Source: a virus. From it: 64,000 nt of DNA. Numbering within the stretch: the first letter of the stretch is position 1; each line of letters begins with the position of its first letter. Below the pieces are notes generated by a model, which was not told the origin of the DNA, ran no database searches, and was given only the letters and a program-made list of their open reading frames with translations. The DNA is taken from IMG/VR virus record IMGVR_UViG_3300032116_011488, positions 1 to 64,000 of that record. One strand, written 5' to 3'. Below, one piece after another: positions 25,938-35,538 of the stretch. The position numbers and the translations under genes were made by a program.

Positions 25938-28139
25938 ATGGCGATAACTAGACTTACCGGTGTATTGATTAAGAGCGGAAGTATTCCTACACATGCTTTA
26001 AGTGGTGGGGTAGTTTCTAGTTCGGCGCAGATTACCAGTTTACTACCCGCGGGCGCGGTTAGTAGTTCTGCACAAATCAATACTGGTTCATTTACTGGCT
26101 CTTTTACTGGTTCACTATTTGGCACCGCGAGTTATGCAGACTTTGCATTAACTCCCGCAGGTACTGCTGGTAGTTCGGGTACATCTGGTTCTTCTGGAAC
26201 CAGTGGCTCATCGGGTACAGCAGGAAGTAGTGGAAGTACAGGTACCAGTGGAACATCAGGTAGTTCTGGAACAGCCGGTAGTAGTGGAACCTCAGGATCA
26301 TCTGGTACAACAGGCTCTTCAGGAAGTACAGGTACATCAGGAAGTAGCGGTTCTACTGGCACGAGCGGCTCATCAGGTTCTACCGGAACATCTGGTAGTA
26401 GCGGAACTTCTGGTTCTTCGGGTACCAGTGGAAGTTCTGGAAGCACTGGCACAAGCGGGTCATCTGGAACCGCAGGAAGTAGTGGAACAGCCGGTAGTTC
26501 AGGTACTAGTGGAACACTCACTCTTACAGGCACCACCGACAACGGATTAATCACACTTAATGGCTCTGCACCAAACGCAACCGTAGAAAGCAACTTAACA
26601 TTTGACGGAAGTACCTTACGAGTTACGGGGTCCGCAATTATTACTAGTAACTTGACGGTACTCGGTACATCTTCTATTAGTTTTGTTTCTCAAAGTACCT
26701 TAGATATTGGTACCAATGTTATTACCGTTAATACATTATCTCCTGGTACAAGATTCGGTGGTCTATCGGTAATTGACTCTGGTTCATCACCAAAAGTAAG
26801 TGGTTCAATATTCTTTGATTCTCTCAAGGACGAATGGATATTCATTCATCAACAAGCAGCAGGTGCAGGAGTTACCTCATCTGTATTTATGATGGGCCCA
26901 CAAACATTTGATAGTGTTGGTAATGAACTTACTTTAACTACAAATAGAATTCCAAAGAGTCAAAATGCAGAACATCTTAGTGATTCTATTATCACTGATA
27001 ATGGGTCACAAATTACTGTCGCAGGTACCGTATCAGCTTCCTCATTCACAAGTTCGATTGTAAATGGCGTTGGATTCTTTGGTACCGCATCATTCGCATT
27101 AACTCCAGCAGGTACAGCAGGTTCCTCTGGAACATCTGGAACCGCAGGAAGTAGTGGAACCGCTGGCTCATCGGGTACAGGCGGCAGTTCTGGTACCACG
27201 GGTACATCTGGTAGTAGTGGAACAGCGGGAACATCTGGTAGTTCAGGAACATCTGGTGCAGCAGGTACATCAGGTAGTTCGGGAACCAGTGGTAGTTCAG
27301 GAACATCTGGTTCTTCTGGAACTACAGGTACATCAGGTAGTTCGGGAACAGCCGGAACCGGCGGTAGTTCTGGTACATCAGGAGCAAACGGAGCAACAGG
27401 AGCAACGGGTGCGGCAGGAACCAGTGGTAGTTCTGGTACAGCAGGTACTTCTGGCGCTGGAACTATTAGTGGTGGTTCCGCTGACAGAGTAGCAATATTC
27501 TCTGGAGCTACAACACTCACAAGTAACACAGGACTAACATATAGTTCACCAAGACTTACTGTATCTGGTGACAGTCCAAATATTTACTTAAACTCTGGTA
27601 ATGACGATTCCAGAATATATTTCACGGGTCTAGATAGATATATCCAAGGTTCAGCTGGCTCGGCCTTAAAATTCATCACACAAGATGGTCAACGCGCCCA
27701 TATGGATTCATTTGGTGTGTATGTTAATGCGGCACTTGGTGTGGGTTCTCAACCAACTACGGGATGGACTGGTGGTGAAATCCGCGCAACTAATGAAATT
27801 ACCGCATACGCATCGGATGCACGATTAAAGAATTTTCATGGAACTATTCAAGATGCGGTCAAGAAAGTATTATCAATTAATGGGTACTACTTCACAGAAA
27901 ACGAAGTGGCTAAGTCACTAGGATTCAATAAAGATGCAATGCAAGTCGGTGTCAGTGCACAAGAAATACAAGAAATACTTCCAGAAGTCGTTGCACCAGC
28001 TCCTGTTAATAATGAATACCTAACCGTGCGTTACGAACGGCTTACTGCATTATTAATTGAAGCAATTAAAGAACAACAAGGCACTATTGACAAATTACAA
28101 GAAAGAATTACGATTCTTGAAACAAATAATAAAGGTTAA
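25938..28139 (+). CDS. Tail fibre with GSSGTSG tracts and C-terminal S74 chaperone
   Basis: The 733-residue protein has a short N-terminal domain, two GSSGTSG tracts (about residues 73-193 and 390-508), a middle [13 protein letters not shown] module copied from the previous gene, a beta module at about 515-625, and a C-terminal peptidase S74 intramolecular chaperone domain. The latter begins at the ASDARLKNF motif, where the Ser-Asp pair supplies the self-cleavage site of this family, and continues through [18 protein letters not shown] to a coiled-coil end ([20 protein letters not shown]). S74 domains trimerise fibres and then release themselves. It probably forms the distal host-binding fibre. 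Confidence 0.88.
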   Translation: MAITRLTGVLIKSGSIPTHALSGGVVSSSAQITSLLPAGAVSSSAQINTGSFTGSFTGSLFGTASYADFALTPAGTAGSSGTSGSSGTSGSSGTAGSSGSTGTSGTSGSSGTAGSSGTSGSSGTTGSSGSTGTSGSSGSTGTSGSSGSTGTSGSSGTSGSSGTSGSSGSTGTSGSSGTAGSSGTAGSSGTSGTLTLTGTTDNGLITLNGSAPNATVESNLTFDGSTLRVTGSAIITSNLTVLGTSSISFVSQSTLDIGTNVITVNTLSPGTRFGGLSVIDSGSSPKVSGSIFFDSLKDEWIFIHQQAAGAGVTSSVFMMGPQTFDSVGNELTLTTNRIPKSQNAEHLSDSIITDNGSQITVAGTVSASSFTSSIVNGVGFFGTASFALTPAGTAGSSGTSGTAGSSGTAGSSGTGGSSGTTGTSGSSGTAGTSGSSGTSGAAGTSGSSGTSGSSGTSGSSGTTGTSGSSGTAGTGGSSGTSGANGATGATGAAGTSGSSGTAGTSGAGTISGGSADRVAIFSGATTLTSNTGLTYSSPRLTVSGDSPNIYLNSGNDDSRIYFTGLDRYIQGSAGSALKFITQDGQRAHMDSFGVYVNAALGVGSQPTTGWTGGEIRATNEITAYASDARLKNFHGTIQDAVKKVLSINGYYFTENEVAKSLGFNKDAMQVGVSAQEIQEILPEVVAPAPVNNEYLTVRYERLTALLIEAIKEQQGTIDKLQERITILETNNKG
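26155..26515 (+). repeat. GSSGTSG coding repeat tract 5
   Basis: A tract of about 360 bases in the S74 fibre gene, with an [12 protein letters not shown] entry and GTLTLTG exit shared with the previous gene's tracts. Confidence 0.85.
27106..27462 (+). repeat. GSSGTSG coding repeat tract 6
   Basis: A tract of about 357 bases, richer in Ala (GTAGSSG, GAAGTSG) and including a [16 protein letters not shown] stretch with true collagen-like Gly-X-Y spacing. It ends AGTISGG as tract 3 does. Confidence 0.85.
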
Positions 28140-28151
28140 CGGGAGTACGGT

Positions 28152-28328
28152 ATGGGTATAATACCAGCAACCGGTTCGGAAATTGCGATGGGGCGGGTGC
28201 GAAACGCATACGGCCTTTCGGGACAAGTCGCACTGCGTGCCAATCTAGGTGCTCAAATTGGTATTACTACTGGTCAAATTCGTTTGTCTATTGATTTCGG
28301 TGGCAGAACCACACCAAATAATTATTAA
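28152..28328 (+). CDS. Short fibre-associated protein (58 aa)
   Basis: An ATG at 28152, with GGGAGT seven bases upstream, opens a 58-residue frame ending TAA at 28326-28328. The product has a Gly-rich alternating pattern (YGLSGQVALRANLG, then GQIRLSIDFGG) and ends TTPNNY. I recognise this from short proteins encoded next to fibre genes in many phages. It starts 12 bases after the S74 fibre gene. It may be a fibre tip or accessory piece; function is unproven. Confidence 0.72.
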   Translation: MGIIPATGSEIAMGRVRNAYGLSGQVALRANLGAQIGITTGQIRLSIDFGGRTTPNNY

Positions 28329-28337
28329 TACTGGGAC

Positions 28338-28366
28338 TTGACAAGTTTAGTAGTATAATATATATT
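28338..28366 (+). promoter_or_regulatory. Sigma70-like promoter at the start of the accessory island
   Basis: TTGACA (28338-28343) and TATATT (28361-28366) are separated by 17 bases. A TATAAT at 28354-28359 also exists but with only a 10-base spacer. The ATG of the next gene is 33 bases downstream. The perfect -35 box suggests use by unmodified host RNA polymerase. The sequence TATATTTAAATA also resembles the late motif. Confidence 0.65.
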
Positions 28367-28398
28367 TAAATACGGTTATCTAATAAGGGGTTACTTTT

Positions 28399-28857
28399 AT
28401 GAGTGAAATAACATTCGAAACATTATTGGCAGCAGTAAATACTAACCCATCGGAATACGAAGAAAAGTATGTCCGATGGGTTTCTATTGGGTATGACAAA
28501 AAAGTTTTGGCAGAACTATTGTATGAATTACAATATCTGAAAGAGAAAGACGAATGGCCAGAACGAATTAAATTTTTAGAAGGTATTCTCGCCCAATATA
28601 ATCCACAACATTTATTGAATTTATTAAACGGTGAAACGCAAACGACACGATTTGCGTTAATTGAAAAGTGGTCACGTCAAGGGGCTATGGAAATACTCAT
28701 CTTTGATAAGTACAGTATCGATACATTAAATACTGTCACACAGTTTCCATTGGCAGATTATCAACTCTTTGTCAAACGAGTACAAGAAATTGTCACTATG
28801 ATTCGTGAAATCACCAGCCAAGCAGCAACATTAGCATCCGGAGTCGCCGGGCTATGA
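28399..28857 (+). CDS. Hypothetical helical protein at island start
   Basis: The 152-residue protein is helical and acidic, with Trp/Tyr-rich segments and no recognised motif or membrane segment. It is the first gene after the sigma70-like promoter, has a good ribosome-binding site (AAGGGG), and overlaps the glycosyltransferase gene by four bases (ATGA), so it may be made in step with it. I do not recognise the family. Confidence 0.65.
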   Translation: MSEITFETLLAAVNTNPSEYEEKYVRWVSIGYDKKVLAELLYELQYLKEKDEWPERIKFLEGILAQYNPQHLLNLLNGETQTTRFALIEKWSRQGAMEILIFDKYSIDTLNTVTQFPLADYQLFVKRVQEIVTMIREITSQAATLASGVAGL

Positions 28858-29552
28858 AGAACATCTACGACTTGACGATTTGGCAAACTAGACCTACAAA
28901 ATTAGCGATTCTTATTCCATGCAGAGAATCTGTATATAGTTTATTCACTGCGTCCTTAGTTGAGTTGGTCAAGACTACGACGATGGCAGGAATAGATGTT
29001 CATGTCATTTATGACCAAAGTACGATTTTACTCACACAACGAGAAAGATTGGCACAGCAAGCATTAGCGATGAAAGCAGATTATGCTCTGTGGTTGGACT
29101 CGGATATGATGTTCCCAAGCACCACCGCGATGCGTTTAATGGGACATAATGTTGATATCGTATGTTCCAACTATATGAAACGGTCGGTCCCACTTCAAAC
29201 AGTCGCATATCCAGAACGAGGAAACTGGGAAAACTGGTTACCACTAGAGGGTGACCAAGAACTGCAAGAAGTGGAAGGTGTGGGTATGGGATGTATGATG
29301 ATGAAAACCGAAGTACTGAACAAGCTGGTTCCTCCATATTTTGCCTTTGAATATAAGGACAAAGAATGGCACGGGGAAGATTTCTTTTTCCAGAGTAAAT
29401 TGCGCAAAGCAGGATATAAGATACTCGTAGATATGAATCTCAGTTTCCAAGTTCGCCATGTAGGACAATGGGCGTTTGGGCCAAGTATTGCTACTAATGA
29501 AGAACAACGAATTAAGAGACATACAAAAAAGGTAAAGAAAAATGCTGAATAA
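28854..29552 (+). CDS. GT-A-type glycosyltransferase
   Basis: The 232-residue protein has a Rossmann-like start (KLAILIPCRESVYSLFTASL), a QRERLAQQALAMKADYALWL block and a DSD metal/nucleotide-sugar motif (Asp82, Asp84) before MMFP, typical of GT-A glycosyltransferases of T4-like phages. A C-terminal WHGEDFFFQSKLRKAGYKI block carries the conserved acidic/aromatic acceptor-side motif. It should transfer a sugar from a nucleotide sugar to a glycan or other acceptor in the cytoplasm. The stop overlaps the next start by 11 bases. Confidence 0.8.
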   Translation: MKNIYDLTIWQTRPTKLAILIPCRESVYSLFTASLVELVKTTTMAGIDVHVIYDQSTILLTQRERLAQQALAMKADYALWLDSDMMFPSTTAMRLMGHNVDIVCSNYMKRSVPLQTVAYPERGNWENWLPLEGDQELQEVEGVGMGCMMMKTEVLNKLVPPYFAFEYKDKEWHGEDFFFQSKLRKAGYKILVDMNLSFQVRHVGQWAFGPSIATNEEQRIKRHTKKVKKNAE

Positions 29553-30651
29553 TGAGTCGTGGTTAGCACATAGTGATTTATTTAAAAAATATTGGGTAGT
29601 AGAAATTAAACCGTGGGTACGTAGTTTGGGTTGGTTTACTGACTATATGGAAACTGTAAAGGACGCAGATGGTTGGGCACAAGCAGGAGAAAAAGAATTA
29701 TCAGTATTTGATTATGTTCAGATTGTAGACCAACCGTTAGCTGAAAAGAAATTATATCGTTGTATTAATAGTGTTTCTTGGGAGCACATTTCTGGTCCTG
29801 TATTATTTGTCGTTCGTAAAGATAACGAGCAAGTGTTTATTGCAGGGTGGGCGGGAGAACGGAAGATTATTGAAAAGATGAAACAAGAAAGTGATGACCC
29901 ATGGCAATGGTCAGAAAAGATGATTGTCGAAGTTAATCCCGCATCTGCAATACGAACTGTGCCGACTGCAAAAAGACCAAAAGACAAAACTGTTCCTGTA
30001 TTTTTCGTCAGTAATGGGGAAAGTAATGCAGATGAAAATTGGAAGCATTTAACTAACTTATATCCACATGCAATTCGTATAGATGGAATAAATGGACGAA
30101 GAAAGATGTTTCATCGTTGTGTTGATTTAGCTAGGGACGCAAAGCAATTCTTTGTAATCACTGGCAAAAATTACATAACTGATTTAAATGTATTTAATTA
30201 TCCGGTTGAAACGGTTACAGATGCTCACATTATATTTCATGCAAAGAATATGAGTAATCGTTTGGAATATGGACATATGGGTATCGTCTGTTATAATAGC
30301 AATCTTGTACTGAATACTCCAAAAAACTTTGGATTGGATTTCACACAATTTAGTAAGACCGTTACTATTCCAATGACAGTCAGTGAAGCACACTTTGCAA
30401 CATCTCCGTTCGAAGCATGGAGAACTGCGTTCCGTGAAGCAGTTAAGTTATCTATGACACACACTCCAGATGCACATCTGTGGTTACAACGGTGGACTGC
30501 CTTTGCTGAAGGTCCAAACGCTAACTGGGTATTAAAGGGTACGGAAGACGGTATACAGTACGCAGAACAGTATGTAAAGAATCCAGATGAATTACAAAAA
30601 ACTGTGGATTGGAATTGGTTACAAGAAAAGTTTGAAGAGTTGCATGATTGA
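29542..30651 (+). CDS. Two-domain protein of conserved phage family, glycosyltransferase-associated
   Basis: The 369-residue protein has an N-terminal domain (about 1-140, Trp-rich) and a C-terminal domain beginning PVFFVSNGESNADENWKHLT. This continues through RIDGINGRRKMFHRCVDLAR, HIIFHAKNMSNRLEYGHMGI and FEAWRTAFREAVKL. The C-terminal domain resembles a family I have seen in cyanophage and other marine phage genomes next to glycosyltransferases. It looks like a nucleotide-sugar-transferase-type alpha/beta fold, but I cannot point to a DXD site. Role in glycan synthesis is inferred from neighbours. Confidence 0.6.
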   Translation: MLNNESWLAHSDLFKKYWVVEIKPWVRSLGWFTDYMETVKDADGWAQAGEKELSVFDYVQIVDQPLAEKKLYRCINSVSWEHISGPVLFVVRKDNEQVFIAGWAGERKIIEKMKQESDDPWQWSEKMIVEVNPASAIRTVPTAKRPKDKTVPVFFVSNGESNADENWKHLTNLYPHAIRIDGINGRRKMFHRCVDLARDAKQFFVITGKNYITDLNVFNYPVETVTDAHIIFHAKNMSNRLEYGHMGIVCYNSNLVLNTPKNFGLDFTQFSKTVTIPMTVSEAHFATSPFEAWRTAFREAVKLSMTHTPDAHLWLQRWTAFAEGPNANWVLKGTEDGIQYAEQYVKNPDELQKTVDWNWLQEKFEELHD

Positions 30652-30653
30652 CA

Positions 30654-31313
30654 ATGACAATAAATCCAAACAATTTAATTCCTATATCAACTATCAACGA
30701 TACGTTAATGATAAAGTCATCACGCGTTATTCAATGGATGACAACAATACGTGAATGTCCTCCTGGTGCACGTTATAGAATACTTGAAAATTTTTGGGAA
30801 AGTCAAATACGTAGTAAATGTTGGTTAGTGAATTCTATAAAAAAGCATTTGCCTGCATTAACTGGACGAGTTTATGTAATTGGCGGATGGTATGGAATAT
30901 TATCACAATTGATAGTAGATAATTTTCCTACTATAGTATATAATGTAGATATAGATGATAGTTGTATAAAGTATGGTAAACTACTTTCAAACGATGATTC
31001 TAGAATACAATTTATAACAAATGATATGGCAAAGTTCAACAAATATGTCGATGCCAAGTTGATAATCAATACTAGTACAGAACACGTTACGGAAGAAAAA
31101 TACAATGAGTGGTTTTCAGGATTACCAGAAAATGTACCTATTGTTGTTCAAGGAAATGATTTTCATGAATGCGAAGACCATATAAGAACTACAGAATCAT
31201 TAGATGAGTTTAATAGAGTTAGTTTATTAAGAACTATAATATATTCAGATAAAATAGAATGTCCGGGTGTAGGTAAACCATTTCACAGATTTATGACAAT
31301 AGGATATAAATAA
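30654..31313 (+). CDS. SAM-dependent methyltransferase-like protein
   Basis: The ATG at 30654 is chosen over an in-frame TTG at 30648. The 219-residue protein has a class I methyltransferase-like core: GRVYVIGGWYGILSQLIVDN as the glycine-rich SAM loop, YNVDIDDSCIKYGKLL as the acidic ribose-binding strand, and IQFITNDMAKF plus KLIINTSTEHVT as the later motifs. The GGWYG variant of the loop is typical of a phage family. The substrate is unknown; a sugar or glycan O-methylation role fits the neighbourhood. Confidence 0.72.
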   Translation: MTINPNNLIPISTINDTLMIKSSRVIQWMTTIRECPPGARYRILENFWESQIRSKCWLVNSIKKHLPALTGRVYVIGGWYGILSQLIVDNFPTIVYNVDIDDSCIKYGKLLSNDDSRIQFITNDMAKFNKYVDAKLIINTSTEHVTEEKYNEWFSGLPENVPIVVQGNDFHECEDHIRTTESLDEFNRVSLLRTIIYSDKIECPGVGKPFHRFMTIGYK

Positions 31314-31314
31314 T

Positions 31315-32727
31315 ATGAGCGCATCGGAGTTATTTAGAAGCACAAAAAGAAAACTGGACGTTATTAGTTCAACAATGTGTTTAGCAAAGTGGCAACAAGT
31401 TACAATTCATTTAGGTAACGGAACGACTCATAGCTGCCACCATCCTAGGGTTCATTTAATTCCTTTAGAAGAATTAGAAAATAATCCATCTGCTTTACAT
31501 AACACACAGTATAAAAAAGAATTAAGAAAGCAGATGTTAAATGGAGAACGTCCAGACGAATGTGATTATTGTTGGAGAGTAGAAGATAATCCACGTGGTG
31601 ATACGGATGGGGATGTATATAGTGACAGAATTGTGAAGAGTTCTGAAAATTGGGCTGCTCCGCACTATGACCAAGTTAAAAATATGCCGTGGAGCACCAA
31701 TATAAATCCATCATATATGGAAGTTGATTTCGATACTACTTGTAATTTTAAGTGTGCGTACTGTTCTCCGCTGTATTCTACTACGTGGATGCAAGAAATT
31801 AAACAACACGGTCCATATAAATTACCAACTATGGTCTTTAATAACATAGATCACTTAGAACGTGGTAAAGGATTACCTATTTTACAGTCTGAAGAAAATC
31901 CTTATATTGATGCGTTCTGGAAGTGGTGGCCTGATGCTGTACGTCACCTCCATACGTTTAGAATTACTGGTGGGGAACCACTACTAAGTAAGAATACATT
32001 TAAAGTTCTTGACTTCTTAATTGACAACCCACAACCACAGATGGAATTTAACATCAACAGTAATTTGGGTGCACCTAAGGAAATTGTAGATAAATTTATT
32101 GAAAAAATTGCAATCATACAAGACAAAAAGGCTGTCAAGGAATTTAAGCTATTTACTAGTAATGAAGCTCACGGCAAACGAGCAGAATATATTCGTTTTG
32201 GTTTAAACTACGATTACTGGTTAGGTAATGTGGACAGAGTTTTAAGCGAAGTGCCCGATAGTAAAGTCACTATGATGAGTACGTTTAATTTATTGTCTGT
32301 TACTTCTTACTTAGATTTCTTAAAGGATATGTTGGAATTGAAATTACGTTATTCACATCAAACAAAGAGACAAATACCATTAGCAGTAGACGTACCATAC
32401 CTAAGACATCCAGACTTTTTAGCAGCATGGGTGTTAACTGAGAATTATCTTGATTATATTGGAGAGTGTGTAACTTTCATGTATAGAAATCAAGAATTTG
32501 GCAGATGGTATCCGTTGGCTACCAAGGGATTCTTTGAACATGAAATTCACAGAATGGAACGGTTGTATTATTTAGTTTCTAAACAAATGGGAGTTAATAA
32601 ACCAGAAAACATAGAACAGAGAAGAAACTTTGGCCTATTCATTGATGAATATGATAAGCGTAGAGGAACAAATTTCACACAAACCTTTCCAGAATTAGAA
32701 GATTTTTACCGTTTCTGTAAGATTTGA
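31315..32727 (+). CDS. Radical SAM protein with twitch-type extension (1)
   Basis: The 470-residue protein carries the radical SAM cluster motif CNFKCAYC (Cys143, Cys147, Cys150) and the SAM-binding GGEPLL motif. Upstream, Cys41 (SCHHP) and the C83-x2-C86 pair resemble the auxiliary-cluster cysteines of twitch-domain radical SAM proteins, here placed N-terminal to the core. Such phage proteins are known but their substrates are not. Neighbours suggest chemistry on a sugar or a peptide-linked glycan. It begins two bases after the methyltransferase stop. Confidence 0.85.
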   Translation: MSASELFRSTKRKLDVISSTMCLAKWQQVTIHLGNGTTHSCHHPRVHLIPLEELENNPSALHNTQYKKELRKQMLNGERPDECDYCWRVEDNPRGDTDGDVYSDRIVKSSENWAAPHYDQVKNMPWSTNINPSYMEVDFDTTCNFKCAYCSPLYSTTWMQEIKQHGPYKLPTMVFNNIDHLERGKGLPILQSEENPYIDAFWKWWPDAVRHLHTFRITGGEPLLSKNTFKVLDFLIDNPQPQMEFNINSNLGAPKEIVDKFIEKIAIIQDKKAVKEFKLFTSNEAHGKRAEYIRFGLNYDYWLGNVDRVLSEVPDSKVTMMSTFNLLSVTSYLDFLKDMLELKLRYSHQTKRQIPLAVDVPYLRHPDFLAAWVLTENYLDYIGECVTFMYRNQEFGRWYPLATKGFFEHEIHRMERLYYLVSKQMGVNKPENIEQRRNFGLFIDEYDKRRGTNFTQTFPELEDFYRFCKI

Positions 32728-32728
32728 G

Positions 32729-34108
32729 ATGAAGAGAATAAATTTTTTGTATGAGTTTATAACACCGAACGGCGTATTACCGCTGGGATATCAAAAAACA
32801 GATCTTCCAATAATCTTTAGTGAAATTAATGAAGTATTAATAGGAGTAGACCACGCTACTATTAGAAGCGTGAATGCTCCTAAGTTTAGAGTGTCATCAC
32901 CAGCATATGATATTTTTGATATCATATCAGATTACTTTGAACCATATAAAGATATACGTAGAGTATTACTTAAAGATTTAAGTGAAGCAGAACTTAAAAA
33001 TGATTATAATATTTTTGCAATAACTAGTACACATGACCAATCTATTGTCGAGTACATATCTGGATTAGACTTTGATGATATGTTTACTAGTTCGGCGTTT
33101 TCATTACTTAAAAAGCATGATAGAGTAAAATTGGTGTTTATTGATAATAAAGAAGGCGGGTTTCAGTACCCAGATAAATTTTTTAAATCTATTCACACGT
33201 TTGTTGATAAGCATAAATTTAATAAAAACAAAATAATTTTTATAACTAATACTTCTAACATAAAAGAAATTTATGAAAATTATTTAAAAAAGTCACAATT
33301 ATATTCATTTATGATTTGTGAGTCCATTAACTTTTACATTAGTGGTGAACCTGGTAAAAATATTGTACGGTATGAAAACACCACTAAAAACTATCTAGTA
33401 GATAAGATAGTAGAACATGATATGGAGTATTCCTTGGATATGTCTCCATCAAGTAATCTACGCAATAAACACTTCTTATGTATGAACAGAAATAGTGGTA
33501 GACTGCATAGACCCAAATTAATATTAAAATTAATACAAGAAGGAATATTTGATAAAGGATTGTCGTCTTTATTAAGGTCCGACGAATTTAATAGATTCTG
33601 CGAAAAACCAGAAAATATAGATTATAAAACTAATATAAAAGAAAAGTATCCATTTGTGATAGATTATGAAAACGCAGATTATGTTGCGGGTATGCACAAT
33701 TATTTCACAAAAAAAGAAATGTGGAATGATACTTACTTCTCGATAGTAGCAGAAAGTTGTATAGAAACAGGTCCGGTGTTTATTACAGAAAAGGTAGTAA
33801 GACCTATGATATATTTTCATCCGTTTATAGTTTATGGTAATCCAAACACGTTGTCAGAACTACGTAAACTAGGATTTAAAACTTTCCCAGAATTTTTTGA
33901 TGAAAGTTATGATTTAATTGAGAACGAAGATGAACGTTTATCAATGATTGTAGAAAATATAAAGCGTATAAGTAATATGACATTGGAAGATGTACATAAG
34001 TTATATAACTCTGTATATCCAAAATTAGTCCACAACAGAAATTTGTTAGCTAAAATGGCAAAAGATAATTTTGTTGGTAACAAGTTTTTAGATACTATAA
34101 ATTTATGA
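32729..34108 (+). CDS. Exostosin-like glycosyltransferase family protein (1)
   Basis: The 459-residue protein is one of five relatives in the window. It carries the shared middle motif KHFLCMNRNSGRLHRPKLIL (about 250) and the shared C-terminal block VFITEKVVRPMIYFHPFIVY, then LGFKTFPEFFDESYD. This E-K-x(3)-P...PFI...GFKTF...DESYD arrangement resembles the donor-binding half of exostosin/GT10-like GT-B glycosyltransferases. The N-terminal half is poorly conserved and probably binds the acceptor. Base composition is very AT-rich. It overlaps the next paralogue by four bases. Confidence 0.68.
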   Translation: MKRINFLYEFITPNGVLPLGYQKTDLPIIFSEINEVLIGVDHATIRSVNAPKFRVSSPAYDIFDIISDYFEPYKDIRRVLLKDLSEAELKNDYNIFAITSTHDQSIVEYISGLDFDDMFTSSAFSLLKKHDRVKLVFIDNKEGGFQYPDKFFKSIHTFVDKHKFNKNKIIFITNTSNIKEIYENYLKKSQLYSFMICESINFYISGEPGKNIVRYENTTKNYLVDKIVEHDMEYSLDMSPSSNLRNKHFLCMNRNSGRLHRPKLILKLIQEGIFDKGLSSLLRSDEFNRFCEKPENIDYKTNIKEKYPFVIDYENADYVAGMHNYFTKKEMWNDTYFSIVAESCIETGPVFITEKVVRPMIYFHPFIVYGNPNTLSELRKLGFKTFPEFFDESYDLIENEDERLSMIVENIKRISNMTLEDVHKLYNSVYPKLVHNRNLLAKMAKDNFVGNKFLDTINL

Positions 34109-35538
34109 AAGACATTTTTTTAGTGCATGATTATATAACACCGTATGGTGAGTTGGAAAACGGTTTGAATTTTGATTATTTTTATTCTTATATTGAAAAG
34201 GATTTCAACAAATACCACGACATCATAGCCGATTTACAAAAAAAATATTACGATGGTGTCTCTGTATGGATTGGACAAGGTACTATCTCGTATGCAGTAA
34301 AGGAAGAACTATCCACATATGATGTATTTGCAAATAATCATAAAACCGATGGTGTGTATCTATATCCTATATCTCCATTTGGTGGAGCTAGTTGTGCGTT
34401 TGGAATAAACCATAGTTTACACCAGAACAGGTCATTTTTCTTTTTCATACCAGAGAAAACAAAATACTTAATTAGAACTTTAGAAAATTTCTACTTATTT
34501 ATAAATTATTCCAACGAAGGTACGTTGGATACTAATTTTTTTGAAGTAATATATAAAGATGCAGAAGAATTCAATATTCCGTTCGAAAAAATAATATTCT
34601 GTATATCTGATTATGATATAAAAATGAGTTTCGATGCTTGGTATCAAGGATATAAAAACAGACCAGATGTAAGTTCAAACATATCCAAAATCAAGATTTT
34701 GTATCACACATGGTCATTGAGAGACAAGGCAAAGGAGTTTAAAAAAATATTAAACAACGAGGCCACGGTATTTAATCACAATAAAAACAAATGTACAGTC
34801 GTAACAAAAGAAGAAGTTACAGACAAAATTGTTAGACAAAAACGATTTTTAATGTTGAATAGAAGATTAAGACCGCATAGGTTATACTCTATATTACTAT
34901 GCAGCCATTTGAATTTGCTAAACGAGTTTTATATTTCTTATGATTTAAACAATATGGAAGTGTTTGAATTAGAAAAATCAATGTATACAACCGACCATCT
35001 TAAAAATGAATTTCCATTTGAATTAGTAGAAGAAGAATACAAAAAATTAAAGATGACAGCTCCGGTTAGTACGCTAGATTTTAAAAATTTACAAGATGTG
35101 TGGGGATTTAATTTTGAAGATAAACGAATTTATCAGCAATCATACATACACATAACTTCGGAAACTAATTTTTTTGAAAATGGTGGATATTTTTCTGAAA
35201 AGACATGGAAACCCATCGGCCATCTCCAACCGTTCATTTTTCTTGGACCAGCAAATGGATTAAAAGAAATTAAAAAGTTAGGATTTAAAACATTTTCTCC
35301 ATTTATAGATGAAAGTTATGATGAAGAAAGAAATAATGCAAAACGATTTAAAATGATAATAAATGAAATAGAAAGATTAGCAAAATTGCCATTAGAAGAA
35401 ATTCATAATTGGTATCATTCTATTTTTGAAGATATTTTAATATATAATCAAGAGTTGTTTATACAATATGAAAATGATGACTTGATGAAAAATTTTTTCA
35501 CTAAAAATCTGTTTGAGGTCTTGGATGTTAACACCTAA
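34105..35538 (+). CDS. Exostosin-like glycosyltransferase family protein (2)
   Basis: The 477-residue paralogue of the preceding protein keeps the KRFLMLNRRLRPHRLYSILL motif and the C-terminal FSEKTWKPIGHLQPFIFLGP, then LGFKTFSPFIDESYD. The N-terminal half differs almost completely, so the two enzymes probably act on different acceptors with a similar donor site. It is very AT-rich. The tail overlaps the next start by 14 bases. Confidence 0.68.
   Translation: MKDIFLVHDYITPYGELENGLNFDYFYSYIEKDFNKYHDIIADLQKKYYDGVSVWIGQGTISYAVKEELSTYDVFANNHKTDGVYLYPISPFGGASCAFGINHSLHQNRSFFFFIPEKTKYLIRTLENFYLFINYSNEGTLDTNFFEVIYKDAEEFNIPFEKIIFCISDYDIKMSFDAWYQGYKNRPDVSSNISKIKILYHTWSLRDKAKEFKKILNNEATVFNHNKNKCTVVTKEEVTDKIVRQKRFLMLNRRLRPHRLYSILLCSHLNLLNEFYISYDLNNMEVFELEKSMYTTDHLKNEFPFELVEEEYKKLKMTAPVSTLDFKNLQDVWGFNFEDKRIYQQSYIHITSETNFFENGGYFSEKTWKPIGHLQPFIFLGPANGLKEIKKLGFKTFSPFIDESYDEERNNAKRFKMIINEIERLAKLPLEEIHNWYHSIFEDILIYNQELFIQYENDDLMKNFFTKNLFEVLDVNT

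Noticed and set aside
21581-27462. CRISPR-like array
   Set aside because: The repeats are coding, imperfect and in frame with Gly/Ser/Thr units; there are no constant repeats separated by unique spacers.
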